NCBI RefSeq assembly: GCF_000710035.2
Contig: NZ_JMJJ01000005.1
Location: 248,001 to 312,000, forward strand
Source: Pantoea ananatis LMG 2665
GTDB taxonomy: Bacteria > Pseudomonadota > Gammaproteobacteria > Enterobacterales > Enterobacteriaceae
Length of the DNA: 64,000 nucleotides
Direction: 5' to 3'
How positions within the stretch are numbered: position 1 is the stretch's first letter; each line of letters opens with the position of its first letter. This document shows positions 25,342 to 35,603 of this stretch, piece by piece. The position numbers and the translations under genes were made by a program. The notes beneath the pieces were generated by a model that ran no database searches, had not been told where the DNA came from, and saw nothing but the letters and a program-made list of their open reading frames with translations.

Positions 25342-28300
25342 TTATTTTTTGCTCAACCCTAATGCTTTAAACCAGCACGCTTTAGCGTCCTCGCTGTCGA
25401 TAAGCGCAGAAAGTGAGGCCTGTAACTGGCTTGCAGTCTGTATGGTTTCGTCTGGCGCCTCACATCGCAAATGAATCGCCTTTTTCCAGGCATCTGCATT
25501 GTTTTTAACTTTCCAGCCCGGTAGTGAACACGCTAAAGAAGGCACATCACTGCTTACAGCTGGAATTGAGCACGCGGCTAACTGCATCAGGCAAAAATTA
25601 TCTTTAAAACGGTTTTCATCAATGCTACTTCGCGGTACGACAGCGAAATCAATCGAAAGCGATGCCAGTTGCTTAACCAGACGACGCTCATCAAAATAAC
25701 GATGTGTTTCAGCAATATAGGGCAACCACGCCTTGGGCGAGTCGCCCAGTATTATCCAGTCAAGTTGGTCTGAATAACTTACAATCGCAGCATCAAGCAG
25801 CTGGCAATCTTTTTCTTCCAGATAATGGGTGATACAAAGCACACGCGGTTTTGCGCTATGTTGCTGGTTTTCTCTATCATGACATTGCTCTGAAAGAATA
25901 TTAGGCAGAATAACGGCCATTTTATGCCGCTTTTTGAGCCAATTGACATAAGCGCTACTTGACGTCAGCCAGGTGCTGATGAGTTCATTTTCAAATAGAA
26001 TTTTGAGATTAAATCTGTTGATGTCATCACTGAGGGCATAGCTTATCTGGCAGGCGCTATGCTGTTTGAACTGTTTTACGCACTGGCAAAGATCGTTATT
26101 CACTTCTCCCGCGATCAGCAGCACATCGGGCTTTAATCTGTACAACTCAGGTGCCGTTGGAACACGTTCAAGCAGTAATAAATGAAGTGCGCACGCTGAC
26201 GCAAGCATTTCCAGCGTTAAAATCAGACGTTGCACAGTAGCATCTTGTTGCCCACCGACAATCAAGACCACATTAGGTACGCCGTGGTGATGCAACGGAT
26301 TCCAGCTGGCACTCAACGTTGTATCTGGCTGAAAGAGCCGTTGACTCAAGCTGTACCCAAGGCTGTAAACGGGATCCTGGGCAATAACCGCCAACCAGCG
26401 TTGGTAAAAAAGAGTGAGTTCTGATGAAGGTTGAGGCAAACACTCGGACGGATAGCCTGTGATGACATGATCTTTTGCTACCACACTGTAAGGCGTACAG
26501 ATCGATAGATGCCCGGTTTCGCGAATGCGCAGCCCTAAGTCAAGACTGGCTAACAAGGGCTGAGTAAACTGTGTGTCAAATCCGCCAGTTTGTTGCCACA
26601 GGCTGTTGCGGATCAGTAAACAATCTTTACTCAGTGCCGAATAATCGCAATCGCTGAGCAGCCGCGAAAGGTTACCTGCACGGCCCCAGTTCTCACCATA
26701 TCCCATCGGAAAAGCAAGGCCATTTATCCCTAAAAGATAACCCGCACAGACTATCTGATTATCAAAATTGATCAGTTGTGGCGCCACGCAACCGACTTCT
26801 GGACGAAGAGCGTGGTTTACCAGTCCCGTAAACCAGGTACTGCTGACGAAGGCGGTATTGGCATTGAGCAAGAGCAGGTATTCACTCGTTGCATGCTGAC
26901 TCGCCCTGTTAATCGCCATCATGTCTGACCTTTCATGGCTTTCAACAATGTGGATTACGGCCGTATTGTTTTTTACCAGCCAGTCGAGCCAGGCTCGAAT
27001 CTCATCAGACGTGTGCGGTTGAACGACAACGCGCATCTCAAATGCCTGGGTTGGCATTTGCTGATAAAGTGTAGTGAAGCAGCGCTGGAGAGCGGGCAAA
27101 TTATCTCCCGCTACCAAAATCACTGACAGTGAGAGCGTGATGTTCCTACCATATTGTATCTGCCACGGTTTGCCTGGCTGAGCAGTAGCACTTCCCTGAT
27201 CAAATCCTCTCTGCAAAAGGTAACGCTGAAGCAGTTGCTGTTGCTCTTGAGACGCAGTAGCAGTGCAGACCTCTTTCGGTATCAGCGCTATGACATCCGA
27301 TAAATGTCCGATAGCGCCAATATCAAACCGAATGAGTAGCTTTAAAATCGCATCAAGTTCAAAACAACGCTGATAGTCGGTGTCCAGACCGCCAATGGCC
27401 ATAAGGGCTTCACGATGAAAGAAGCCGCGTTGCAAATAGAGATGTGGGGCGCTTAAAAAAAGATCCAGATTGAAAGCAGGTTTAAAGTGCGGGCTCAGCA
27501 CACCATTGACTTCTTTAATCGCTTCGTCGGCATAGACCAGGGCCAGATGATGGATATCCTGTAATGCATCAATAGCCAGTCTTATACCCTGAGCACTGTA
27601 ATCACATCCCGCGGGAATGAACTGAACCCAGTCAAATGCGTTTTGCTCTGCCAGGCTGTTAACGACGGACAGTAAACGTTCAGGAGGGCAATAATTTAAG
27701 GGCGAGTTCGGTTTAGTATTAGCTGAATCAGAGGAAACTATCACTATCTGACTGCCAATAGCGTGTTCAAATTGAGGCAGCAAAGTATTAAGTGTTTGCT
27801 GTATGTCACCGCCCTCATGCTGCTGTATAACAATCAGTAAGCGGGGGATGTTCTCAGGTGTTGCCGGCCATAATGTTTGCGGCACGCTGCGATGCTGTAA
27901 CCAGTGGGTCAAACTGTGTTGCTGTTTTTCTGCATCCTTTTGCGCGGCCTGCTGTTGCGTCAATGCGACGAAACGCTCAAACTGACGCTGCCCCGTCTCC
28001 CGGCGCGCCAATATATTTTCCCGCATTTTGCCGAGGGTTTGACGCGCACGGGCAATCCCTTCCGCTGAGTTTTCTAGCGTGATACCAGCACCATCATTAT
28101 CACGTATCGTGATCGTATTGATAGCAAGGTGCTCATAGCCTGCAGCCCTCAGTGCTACAACAGGGCTTCCGCACAAAATCGCCAGCGCACAGGTTCCAGA
28201 CGACTCATAAGAGTAGAGAACGTTGGTCCGTTTTAGTAACTGTGCAAGTTCCGGCAGGGTGAGCGGATTTTCCATTGACAAAATCTGTATGTCTGCTGGA

Positions 28301-28797
28301 AGCTGGCTGAAATTAACAGCCGATTTCGGGATGCGATTCAAATAAAGAACGTGCAAATCTTTATGCGGATTATCGTCACGGAACACATCAAGATCGTAAG
28401 CTTCAAGACACAGAATTTCAGGATTAACGGCTTTCTCTGCAAATTCACTGCGATACCAGAAAAAAAGATCGTCTGGGCCGGCTTCCAGCCTGTTTTTCAT
28501 GATGATCCCTTCCCTGTTCAGCATATAACGAACACTAACTGGGGCAGATAACGGATTTCCGGAGGTAACTTCTGGATAAACGGCTATCCAGGGTTGGCCA
28601 CTATTCTGAATATCATTCCATTGTTTTTCGTCCAGGCGCGGCGTATTCCATTCAGGATTAACTTCACAGTTCACCATCCAGGCTTTACCGCCTTGCTCAT
28701 TTATCATATGACAGAGTCGATGCATGACCTGAATACCCAGTGAAGATTCACGATAATCAGGGGACAATAACAAGTAAGGGTAGGTAAATTTATCCAT
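25342..28797 (-). CDS. Giant multidomain glycosyltransferase, 1151 residues
   Basis: Three regions are seen: an N-terminal ~1-330 GT-like domain (LLKRTNVLYSYESSGTCALA, typical of rhamnan-type transferases), a central pair of GT2-like segments (about 325-540 and 560-830), and a C-terminal ~860-1140 GT-like domain. The second GT2 segment has LLLLNANTAFVSSTWF where active enzymes have an acidic NND or DDD motif, so Asn647 replaces the usual Asp. GGFDTQFTQPLLASLDLGLR follows normally. It probably acts on flagellin or its attached glycan, because it is adjacent to the second giant transferase and to fliC. It starts 125 bases after the neighbouring glycosyltransferase gene. Confidence 0.82.
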   Translation of the reverse strand: MDKFTYPYLLLSPDYRESSLGIQVMHRLCHMINEQGGKAWMVNCEVNPEWNTPRLDEKQWNDIQNSGQPWIAVYPEVTSGNPLSAPVSVRYMLNREGIIMKNRLEAGPDDLFFWYRSEFAEKAVNPEILCLEAYDLDVFRDDNPHKDLHVLYLNRIPKSAVNFSQLPADIQILSMENPLTLPELAQLLKRTNVLYSYESSGTCALAILCGSPVVALRAAGYEHLAINTITIRDNDGAGITLENSAEGIARARQTLGKMRENILARRETGQRQFERFVALTQQQAAQKDAEKQQHSLTHWLQHRSVPQTLWPATPENIPRLLIVIQQHEGGDIQQTLNTLLPQFEHAIGSQIVIVSSDSANTKPNSPLNYCPPERLLSVVNSLAEQNAFDWVQFIPAGCDYSAQGIRLAIDALQDIHHLALVYADEAIKEVNGVLSPHFKPAFNLDLFLSAPHLYLQRGFFHREALMAIGGLDTDYQRCFELDAILKLLIRFDIGAIGHLSDVIALIPKEVCTATASQEQQQLLQRYLLQRGFDQGSATAQPGKPWQIQYGRNITLSLSVILVAGDNLPALQRCFTTLYQQMPTQAFEMRVVVQPHTSDEIRAWLDWLVKNNTAVIHIVESHERSDMMAINRASQHATSEYLLLLNANTAFVSSTWFTGLVNHALRPEVGCVAPQLINFDNQIVCAGYLLGINGLAFPMGYGENWGRAGNLSRLLSDCDYSALSKDCLLIRNSLWQQTGGFDTQFTQPLLASLDLGLRIRETGHLSICTPYSVVAKDHVITGYPSECLPQPSSELTLFYQRWLAVIAQDPVYSLGYSLSQRLFQPDTTLSASWNPLHHHGVPNVVLIVGGQQDATVQRLILTLEMLASACALHLLLLERVPTAPELYRLKPDVLLIAGEVNNDLCQCVKQFKQHSACQISYALSDDINRFNLKILFENELISTWLTSSSAYVNWLKKRHKMAVILPNILSEQCHDRENQQHSAKPRVLCITHYLEEKDCQLLDAAIVSYSDQLDWIILGDSPKAWLPYIAETHRYFDERRLVKQLASLSIDFAVVPRSSIDENRFKDNFCLMQLAACSIPAVSSDVPSLACSLPGWKVKNNADAWKKAIHLRCEAPDETIQTASQLQASLSALIDSEDAKACWFKALGLSKK

Positions 28798-28922
28798 TCT
28801 GGTTTCAACCTGTACGGCGCGGTAACACTGTTAACGATATTGAAGGCACCTAAAGCACAATGACGCTTGCTGACTCTGTCATTGGCGATAACGCGGTGCC
28901 TGTTTATTCGGATGTTAAAACG

Positions 28923-31900
28923 CTACTGCGTTAACCAACCCTTTTGCCATTCATTCAGTCCATGCTCTCGCAGATACCAGTCCTGATGGACCGCCGCGCG
29001 AAGTTGATCGCCCAGATGATAAGTGGCCTCCATGTCGCCTAAGTGCGAGCGGATAGCGCCCATCCAGTCTTTAAACCGGTTTTCAACCAGGGTCACAGGC
29101 AATCCACAGCGATAAGGCTCGATACTGGTCGCGATAATGGGCACGCCGCAGGTGCCAATCTCCAGCAGCCTAAGGTTACTTTTGCATTCATTAAACTGGT
29201 TGATTTCAAGAGGAACCAGCGCCAGATCCAGGTTGAGGCTGGCGAGTTTTTCTGGATACATCTCAAAAGGCACGCCTGGATGGAATTCGCAGTGAACGCC
29301 CCGGGGCTTCATCCCCATGAACACCCATTCAACCTTATCTTCCAGCTCCTTGATAATTGGCAATAAAATTTGCAGATCGCCCGTGTGCGTGCTGCCGCCT
29401 GCCCAGCCGATACGCACCTTACGCCCGACACCACGTTGACTCAATAAGTGCCCCCACTGTGCTTCCGCCAGTCGGTTTTGCGCGATCCGTATATCGGCGT
29501 GAAAGCGGCTGTAAGCCTCAGCCAGTGGCGCCGTGGAAACGACAACCCAGTCTGCGGACTCCATCACTTTGCGAAGATTTTTGACGATCTGCTGGGGAAA
29601 GTGGTTGCGGTTGCCATTTTTTAACGGCACGTTCAGCAGGAAATCATCATATTCCACCACGATCTTCGCGTCGCTGACGTCCCGATACTGCTTCATAATT
29701 GAAGGGAAGCGGCTTCCACTTAATGACTCCAGCAAAATGATGTCTGGTTGCAGAAGCGCCACTTCCATGACGCCGGGAATCTGCTGGGTCATACCGCCTT
29801 CTAACAGCAGATTACTTTCCAGCGCTTTAAATGGCTGGACGATACGGTGATTGCCACATCCCTGCCAGTCAACGTGATGCGCTAACACAACCGGCAAGGG
29901 GCGCCCCGGTAACGGCTGCTGGAAACGCGCCGTTCCTGCGCCAAGCGTGAACGCTTTACCTGCCCGCTGCATTTGTTGATTATTGCTGGGATCCCGCAAG
30001 AGCATCGATCGCCATTGGCTGCGAAGCTTGCTGTAATCGTGAAGAAAAGGTCTTTCCTGCACATGGAATTTTTCCGTCATCAGTCGGGTTGCTCCGCCCA
30101 TATGACGAACGCGCGACCATGGTGTCCAGACGTTCAGGTAACCTTGCTGTAAAGCGCGTAAGCCCAGATCAACATCCGCGAAATACAGGGGATACTCTTG
30201 TTCAGCAAATCCACCCAGACTAAAAAAGACCGATTTGCGAACCATCATGCAAGATGCGCTTACCGCGGCGAGATTGTGCTCAGTTTGCAGATAACGCTGG
30301 AAGCCTCTGGCTTCACCATCAACACCATCCCAGGGGCTGTCTACACCATTCTGTACGCCGAGCAGAAAGCCGCCATGCTGTATCCGGCCATCCTGATACT
30401 CCAGACGAGCGCCCGCCAAGGCAATTTCCGGACGCAAGGCATGTTCGAGCAGTGCATCAAGCCAGTCCGGATGGGTAATTTGGCAGTCGTTATTGAGAAA
30501 CAGCAGTATGTCGCCTCGTGCCTGTTCCGCAGCACGATTATTTATGGCTGCAAAGTTGAACGGCGCGTCGTAGCGTAGGACCTTGATTTGTTCGATATTT
30601 AATTTTTCAAGATCGTTAAGAAATGCACACGCCTGTTCGTCCACTGACTGGTTATCAACAATCAGCAATTCATAATAGGGATAGCGCGTTTTCTCCATCA
30701 ACGTATCAATACAGGTGCGTAATAAGGCGGCGTGGTCGCGGGTGGGAATAATAATTGAAACCAGCGGTTTAGCATCCCAGTGATAACGCACCCGCATCGT
30801 GCCCAGATTCATCCCGGCGTCAAGTGATGCCGTAATCCCTAAACGTTGTAAATGTGCTTTAACAACGTCCTGATAGGCTGCGCTGTAATGGCTTTCCTCG
30901 AACCAGCGGCCGTTATCTTTACTGCTCTTTACCACCACTTCTGACAGATGACCAAGTGCACCCGGCCCTTGCTGTTCAATGCATTGCCAAAGCAGTTGAT
31001 AAAGTCCGAGGGGATTCATTTCATCGGTGATCCCCCCTGCTGCCTGCGCCTTATGTTTGTCAAACATCAGCGTGCGGCCCACGTAAGGCGTGCTTCTTAA
31101 CAGATCGATATTAGGCGCGGGTCGCAGTATGACGCCGGGTTCATTGTTTTCATCGTTAAAGCTCTCATCGCAATACCAGAAGGCGGTATCCGGATAGCGC
31201 AAACGGTGTTCAGCCATGAGCAACAAGGCATCCGGTAAAAGCTCATCTCCCGCCATGACAACAATAAATGCGGAAGGCGCGCTTGTGTCTTTGAGCAAGT
31301 GGTTAAGTTCAGCCAGCCAGCCCTTTTCACATCGCGCAAAAGTTCCTTCATCTAAAACGACATCATCATCGCTTAATAAGCTTATTGTCGAGGGCGGCAG
31401 TGTTTGCTCCCTGACCGCAGCCAGAGAACGTTTGCAGTCAGCTGCGTTGCCTTTTTCATTAACGATGACGACGCCGATGTGACCACTTTCTGGAACGGCT
31501 CCAATAAACGAGAGTAATGCTGCCCGACGGGCGTCCGTAATACGCCTCTCTTTAAGCCACTGCTCTATAGAATAGTTTTTGTCTACCCATGACAACACTG
31601 ACTGGCTATGGAAACGCAAAGCGTGATGCGCGCGTTCATCCATGGACCATTTTTTGGCTACAAGTGGCAGGCTAATGATTTTGTCGATGGCACAAGACAG
31701 GTCCCACTGATTCCGGAAGCGGTCTTCATTTGCAAGCGTCCACTGCAGTGCATCCTTGAAGCCACGTTTGAGTAATTCAATCCATTCATCCGCATCAGGA
31801 CAAAACTGCAGGTTAACGACAGTAAAATGTGATTTATCGAACTCACTAAAATTATGCTCGCCTAAATAGCCTTCAACATAATTTGTAGAGGCGAGAAACA

Positions 31901-32615
31901 CAGGAATACCGAGGATGAGTGATTTCGCCACAATCTCATCACTACCGATAACGGCATCATAATTATTGAGCCACTCAGGCTCAATACGGCTAACAGGCTG
32001 GCTGCAATCGAACCATTCCAGGCTGATTGCTTGTGCTTTGAGCTGCTGCTGCAGTTCATACATTTCGGCAGAAATATCAGGCGCAAAATAAAGCACCTTT
32101 TTCAATTCTGTGCGAATCCTACGCTGCCCGAATGCATTGAATGCAGGGGAGAAAGTATAGGGTAAAACCTCTACCTGACCGGGTAGAAGGCCGTTCTGGA
32201 GTAATCGCTCAGAGATCGCCGGCGACAGGCTGAGAGAGAGTGAAGCAAGCTGATTCTCAAGCTCAACGCCCCATGGCATATAAACATCGTGATAGTCGTA
32301 AAAATGCCGGAAAATAACGGGCGCGGTTCTGGAAAATAACCCAACAGAAGACAGGAGTTTCTGGCTAAAAAAACCTTTGTAAACCAGGATAAGCCCATAC
32401 TCATCGGCCAAAGTGCCCAGCTTTTCGCTGATGATGCGAAAGTCTGGATTCTGTCTGAGCCTTTCCAGTTCAAATGACACCGTCTTACCGTACGTACTGG
32501 TAACGACGTCAACCTGCCATCCTAAGGACAAAAAAACATCAATGATATCGAGCGCTTCATTAACGTGAATGGAAAAGTGCTCGAATCTGTCGATGCTAAT
32601 TAAAAGCCTGCTCAT
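28923..32615 (-). CDS. Giant multidomain glycosyltransferase, 1230 residues
   Basis: N-terminal ~1-330 GT-B-like domain (IVAKSLILGIPVFLAS), central GT2 domain ~390-860, C-terminal GT4-like domain ~890-1225 (VRIGWAGGSTHTGDLQILLP, ECKSNLRLLEIGTCGVPIIA). The GT2 catalytic motif is intact: ILLFLNNDCQITHPDWLDAL with Asp710, after VSIIIPTRDHAALLRTCIDT. Large transferases of this kind transfer and extend rhamnose-containing chains on flagellin in Pseudomonas and related islands. It is the gene closest to fliC on the - strand, 138 bases after the fliC1 stop plus a terminator, so it needs its own promoter. Acceptor and linkage are inference. Confidence 0.88.
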   Translation of the reverse strand: MSRLLISIDRFEHFSIHVNEALDIIDVFLSLGWQVDVVTSTYGKTVSFELERLRQNPDFRIISEKLGTLADEYGLILVYKGFFSQKLLSSVGLFSRTAPVIFRHFYDYHDVYMPWGVELENQLASLSLSLSPAISERLLQNGLLPGQVEVLPYTFSPAFNAFGQRRIRTELKKVLYFAPDISAEMYELQQQLKAQAISLEWFDCSQPVSRIEPEWLNNYDAVIGSDEIVAKSLILGIPVFLASTNYVEGYLGEHNFSEFDKSHFTVVNLQFCPDADEWIELLKRGFKDALQWTLANEDRFRNQWDLSCAIDKIISLPLVAKKWSMDERAHHALRFHSQSVLSWVDKNYSIEQWLKERRITDARRAALLSFIGAVPESGHIGVVIVNEKGNAADCKRSLAAVREQTLPPSTISLLSDDDVVLDEGTFARCEKGWLAELNHLLKDTSAPSAFIVVMAGDELLPDALLLMAEHRLRYPDTAFWYCDESFNDENNEPGVILRPAPNIDLLRSTPYVGRTLMFDKHKAQAAGGITDEMNPLGLYQLLWQCIEQQGPGALGHLSEVVVKSSKDNGRWFEESHYSAAYQDVVKAHLQRLGITASLDAGMNLGTMRVRYHWDAKPLVSIIIPTRDHAALLRTCIDTLMEKTRYPYYELLIVDNQSVDEQACAFLNDLEKLNIEQIKVLRYDAPFNFAAINNRAAEQARGDILLFLNNDCQITHPDWLDALLEHALRPEIALAGARLEYQDGRIQHGGFLLGVQNGVDSPWDGVDGEARGFQRYLQTEHNLAAVSASCMMVRKSVFFSLGGFAEQEYPLYFADVDLGLRALQQGYLNVWTPWSRVRHMGGATRLMTEKFHVQERPFLHDYSKLRSQWRSMLLRDPSNNQQMQRAGKAFTLGAGTARFQQPLPGRPLPVVLAHHVDWQGCGNHRIVQPFKALESNLLLEGGMTQQIPGVMEVALLQPDIILLESLSGSRFPSIMKQYRDVSDAKIVVEYDDFLLNVPLKNGNRNHFPQQIVKNLRKVMESADWVVVSTAPLAEAYSRFHADIRIAQNRLAEAQWGHLLSQRGVGRKVRIGWAGGSTHTGDLQILLPIIKELEDKVEWVFMGMKPRGVHCEFHPGVPFEMYPEKLASLNLDLALVPLEINQFNECKSNLRLLEIGTCGVPIIATSIEPYRCGLPVTLVENRFKDWMGAIRSHLGDMEATYHLGDQLRAAVHQDWYLREHGLNEWQKGWLTQ

Positions 32616-32752
32616 CTGATATCCTCTGGTTGTGCATCAGCAAAATCTGCACGCACATAGATCACCCATATCAGACTATTGTAGAAGTGTAAGCGACTAA
32701 CTTAGCGGGACATTAGCTACAGTAAACCGGGCTAATTAAAGCGATTAAGCAA

Positions 32753-32782
32753 AAAAACGCCCTCAGAAATGAGGGCGTTTTT
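32753..32782 (-). terminator. Terminator of flagellin gene 1
   Basis: AAAAACGCCCTCA pairs perfectly with TGAGGGCGTTTTT around GAAA, 23 bases after the stop codon on the - strand, with flanking A/T runs. The same stem recurs after each flagellin gene. Confidence 0.9.
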
Positions 32783-32804
32783 ATTAATACAGGTTTTGCG
32801 GCGA

Positions 32805-33710
32805 TTAACGCAGCAGAGACAGCATGGTCTGTGGAACCTGGTTGGCCTGGGCCAGTACAGAAGAACCAGCCTGCTGCAGGATCTGCGCGCGGGACATGTT
32901 CGACACTTCCGTTGCGTAATCCGCATCCTGGATACGGCTGCGGGCCGCGGTCAGGTTGGTTACGGTGTTGTTCAGGTTGCTGATGGTGGACTCAAAACGG
33001 TTCTGAGACGCACCCAGCAGGCTGCGCTGGTTATCGACTGCTTTAATGGCAGCATCAATATCGGCCAGCGGCGCACCATCAGTGCTGCCACCGCTTGTTA
33101 CGGTACCGCTCAGTACGTCAAAGCCTTCTGCAGCGGTAGTACGGGCGTTGCCATTGATAGTCTGACCTGTAGTCTGAGACGTCGCACCAGAGGTATTGAA
33201 CAGGTTGAAACCGTTACTTGCGCTGATGGTGATACCGATGGTTTCACCGTCTTTGGCGCCAACCTGGAAGTTGTAGGTGCTGCTGCCTGAACCGGTGTTC
33301 AGCACTTTGATGCCGTTGAAGTCGGTCTGCTTGGTAACGCGGTTGATCTCTTCCATACGCTGGTTAACTTCAGCCTGAATCGAGTCGATGTCAGACGCTG
33401 AGTTAGAGCTGTTCTGCGCCTGAACGGTCAGGTCACGTACGCGCTGCAGGTTGTTGTTGACTTCGGTCAGCGCGCCTTCAGCGGTCTGCGACAGAGAGAT
33501 ACCGTCGTTGGCGTTGCGGGCAGCAACGGTCAGGCCGTTGATGTTAGAGCTGAAGCGGTTGGCAATCGCCTGACCCGCTGCGTCATCTTTTGCACTGTTG
33601 ATGCGCAGGCCGGAAGACAGGCGCTCAATCGCAGTACCCAGTGATGACTGAGATTTGGTCAGGTTATTCTGCGTAACCAGAGACAGGGTATTGGTATTAA
33701 TAACTGCCAT
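32805..33710 (-). CDS. fliC: Flagellin FliC, copy 1 (divergent)
   Basis: 301 residues, a short flagellin with conserved D0/D1 ends and almost no D2/D3 (E. coli FliC is ~498). It begins [20 protein letters not shown] and ends [17 protein letters not shown]. It is the most diverged of the four: Gln for Glu in [17 protein letters not shown] instead of MQEIDRVTK, and a different mid-region ([33 protein letters not shown]) rich in Ser/Thr, where surface-exposed O-glycosylation would be expected. It has its own sigma-28 promoter and terminator. It lies next to the glycosyltransferase genes. Confidence 0.95.
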   Translation of the reverse strand: MAVINTNTLSLVTQNNLTKSQSSLGTAIERLSSGLRINSAKDDAAGQAIANRFSSNINGLTVAARNANDGISLSQTAEGALTEVNNNLQRVRDLTVQAQNSSNSASDIDSIQAEVNQRMEEINRVTKQTDFNGIKVLNTGSGSSTYNFQVGAKDGETIGITISASNGFNLFNTSGATSQTTGQTINGNARTTAAEGFDVLSGTVTSGGSTDGAPLADIDAAIKAVDNQRSLLGASQNRFESTISNLNNTVTNLTAARSRIQDADYATEVSNMSRAQILQQAGSSVLAQANQVPQTMLSLLR

Positions 33711-33779
33711 AATAATTATCCTTCATAAAAGAATTATAGGGTTCGGATTTGGCCTGCGGCTTCATCGCCTTCAATATTG

Positions 33780-33806
33780 TTATCGCCCTCCTAGCTTAAA
33801 ACTTTA
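33780..33806 (-). promoter_or_regulatory. Sigma-28 promoter of flagellin gene 1
   Basis: On the - strand TAAAGTTT (33799-33806), 11 bases, GGCGATAA (33780-33787): a near-perfect FliA promoter (consensus TAAAGTTT-N11-GCCGATAA) 70 bases before the start codon. Confidence 0.9.
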
Positions 33807-34522
33807 TGCTTTAGTCTTTTTTTTTACCAAAGAGGACAACTGAAATTTGTTTACAAAAGGCTTCCCAGGTCAAGGTCGGGACGTACTGAAGCGTAAACTT
33901 ACCGTATTCCTGGCAGCAGGCGCTCCCCTGCTCACTTTCCCCTGTATTAAAAAACGTTATTAAATAGGCGGTTATATTTTTTCGCCTATTTATTCCGTAT
34001 TAAAACCTTTCACTTACTGGTTTTATTGAAAAGTGTCTCCGCTTTAATATGATGCCACCACCGAGACAAAATGTTATTTCTGCAATAAAGAAACATCGTG
34101 ATATCTCAGTGCCTGTTCGGGCAACCTGTTTCAGCATTCCATCTTCAATAATCCATTCCCAGAAAGGCGTGATAATAACATTGCGTTAATAATTACTATT
34201 CATCATCTCATGTCAAACCGCTTCCCTTTTAAAAGCCAGTCGGCCTGAACATGAACGGATATAACGCAAGATGTCATAGCCGTGCCTGCCAGAACCACTT
34301 TCAGGAACGAATCAGCATCAGGATATGCACCTGTTTTAGCCCAGGCCCTCAACGCAGCATATTTCTGTCTATTCCCTTACGTCAGCGTTCGATACTCAAC
34401 GCTGTGAGCTGACCTGCCAGAGACTCACCGACGTGAAATGCCGTATGAATCCCTCTAACATTCAAGCAAGCGTTTCACTTTTTCACCCACAGCCATGAAG
34501 ACATCATGTTTTCAGGCAATAA
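33807..34522. other. Long spacer between flagellin genes 1 and 2
   Basis: About 700 bases with no supportable gene on either strand: all frames are broken by stops and no motif is recognisable. The other flagellin spacers are only 200-350 bases, so this one probably held another gene or received an insertion that has decayed. No inverted-repeat insertion-sequence ends seen. Confidence 0.5.
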
Positions 34523-34552
34523 AAAAACGCCCTCATCACTGAGGGCGTTTTT
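34523..34552 (-). terminator. Terminator of flagellin gene 2
   Basis: AAAAACGCCCTCA and TGAGGGCGTTTTT around TCAC; same stem as after copy 1 with a different loop. Confidence 0.9.
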
Positions 34553-34574
34553 ATTAATACAGGTTTTGCGGCGA

Positions 34575-35507
34575 TTAACGCAGCAGAGACAGCATGGTCT
34601 GTGGAACCTGGTTGGCCTGGGCCAGTACAGAAGATCCGGCCTGCTGCAGGATCTGCGCGCGGGACATGTTCGACACTTCCGTTGCGTAATCCGCATCCTG
34701 GATACGGCTGCGGGCCGCGGTCAGGTTGGTTACGGTGTTGTTCAGGTTGCTGATGGTGGACTCAAAACGGTTCTGAGACGCACCCAGCAGGCTGCGCTGG
34801 TTGTCGACCGCTTTGATCGCTTTATCAATGTCGGCCAGCGGCGTGGTGCCTGCTGCTGCACCACCAGTACCACCGGTAACGGCACCTTTCAGTACGTCGA
34901 AACCGATCGCTGAAGTGGTACGCGCGTTGCCGTTTACAGTGTCGCCCGTGGTCATTGCGCGGGTGTTCTGGGTGGTACCAGTCTGACCGGCTGAGGCCAG
35001 GTCAAAACCGTCGCTTGCGCTGATGGTGATACCGATGGTTTCACCGTCTTTGGCGCCAACCTGGAAGTTGTAGGTGCTGCTGCCTGAACCGGTGTTCAGC
35101 ACTTTGATGCCGTTGAAGTCGGTCTGCTTGGTGACGCGGTCGATTTCCTGCATACGCTGGTTAACTTCAGCCTGAATCGAGTCGATGTCAGACGCTGAGT
35201 TAGAGCTGTTCTGCGCCTGAACGGTCAGGTCACGTACGCGCTGCAGGTTGTTGTTGACTTCGGTCAGCGCGCCTTCAGCGGTCTGCGACAGAGAGATACC
35301 GTCGTTGGCGTTGCGGGCAGCGACGGTCAGGCCGTTGATGTTAGAGCTGAAGCGGTTAGCGATCGCTTCGCCGGCTGCATCGTCTTTTGCGCTGTTGATG
35401 CGCAGGCCGGAAGACAGGCGCTCAATCGCAGTACCCAGTGAAGACTGAGATTTGCTCAGGTTGTTCTGAGTAACCAGAGACAGGGTATTGGTATTAATAA
35501 CTGCCAT
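34575..35507 (-). CDS. fliC: Flagellin FliC, copy 2
   Basis: 310 residues, conserved D0/D1 ends and a minimal centre ([40 protein letters not shown]). Its protein appears identical over its whole length to copy 3, while the DNA differs by scattered silent changes, indicating recent duplication or gene conversion with selection on the protein. It has its own sigma-28 promoter and terminator. The Thr/Ser-rich centre is a likely glycan attachment region (inference). Confidence 0.95.
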   Translation of the reverse strand: MAVINTNTLSLVTQNNLSKSQSSLGTAIERLSSGLRINSAKDDAAGEAIANRFSSNINGLTVAARNANDGISLSQTAEGALTEVNNNLQRVRDLTVQAQNSSNSASDIDSIQAEVNQRMQEIDRVTKQTDFNGIKVLNTGSGSSTYNFQVGAKDGETIGITISASDGFDLASAGQTGTTQNTRAMTTGDTVNGNARTTSAIGFDVLKGAVTGGTGGAAAGTTPLADIDKAIKAVDNQRSLLGASQNRFESTISNLNNTVTNLTAARSRIQDADYATEVSNMSRAQILQQAGSSVLAQANQVPQTMLSLLR

Positions 35508-35576
35508 AATAATTATCCTTTATATAAAAATTACAGGGTTTGGATTCGGCCTGCGGCTTCATCACCTTCAATATTG

Positions 35577-35603
35577 TTATCGCCCGTCATGAGCAAAACT
35601 TTA
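35577..35603 (-). promoter_or_regulatory. Sigma-28 promoter of flagellin gene 2
   Basis: TAAAGTTT (35596-35603), 11 bases, GGCGATAA (35577-35584) on the - strand, 70 bases before the start. Confidence 0.9.

Noticed and set aside
32616-32752. Sigma-28 promoter for the giant glycosyltransferases
   Set aside because: No GCCGATAA-like -10 on the - strand between the flagellin terminator and the start at 32615.
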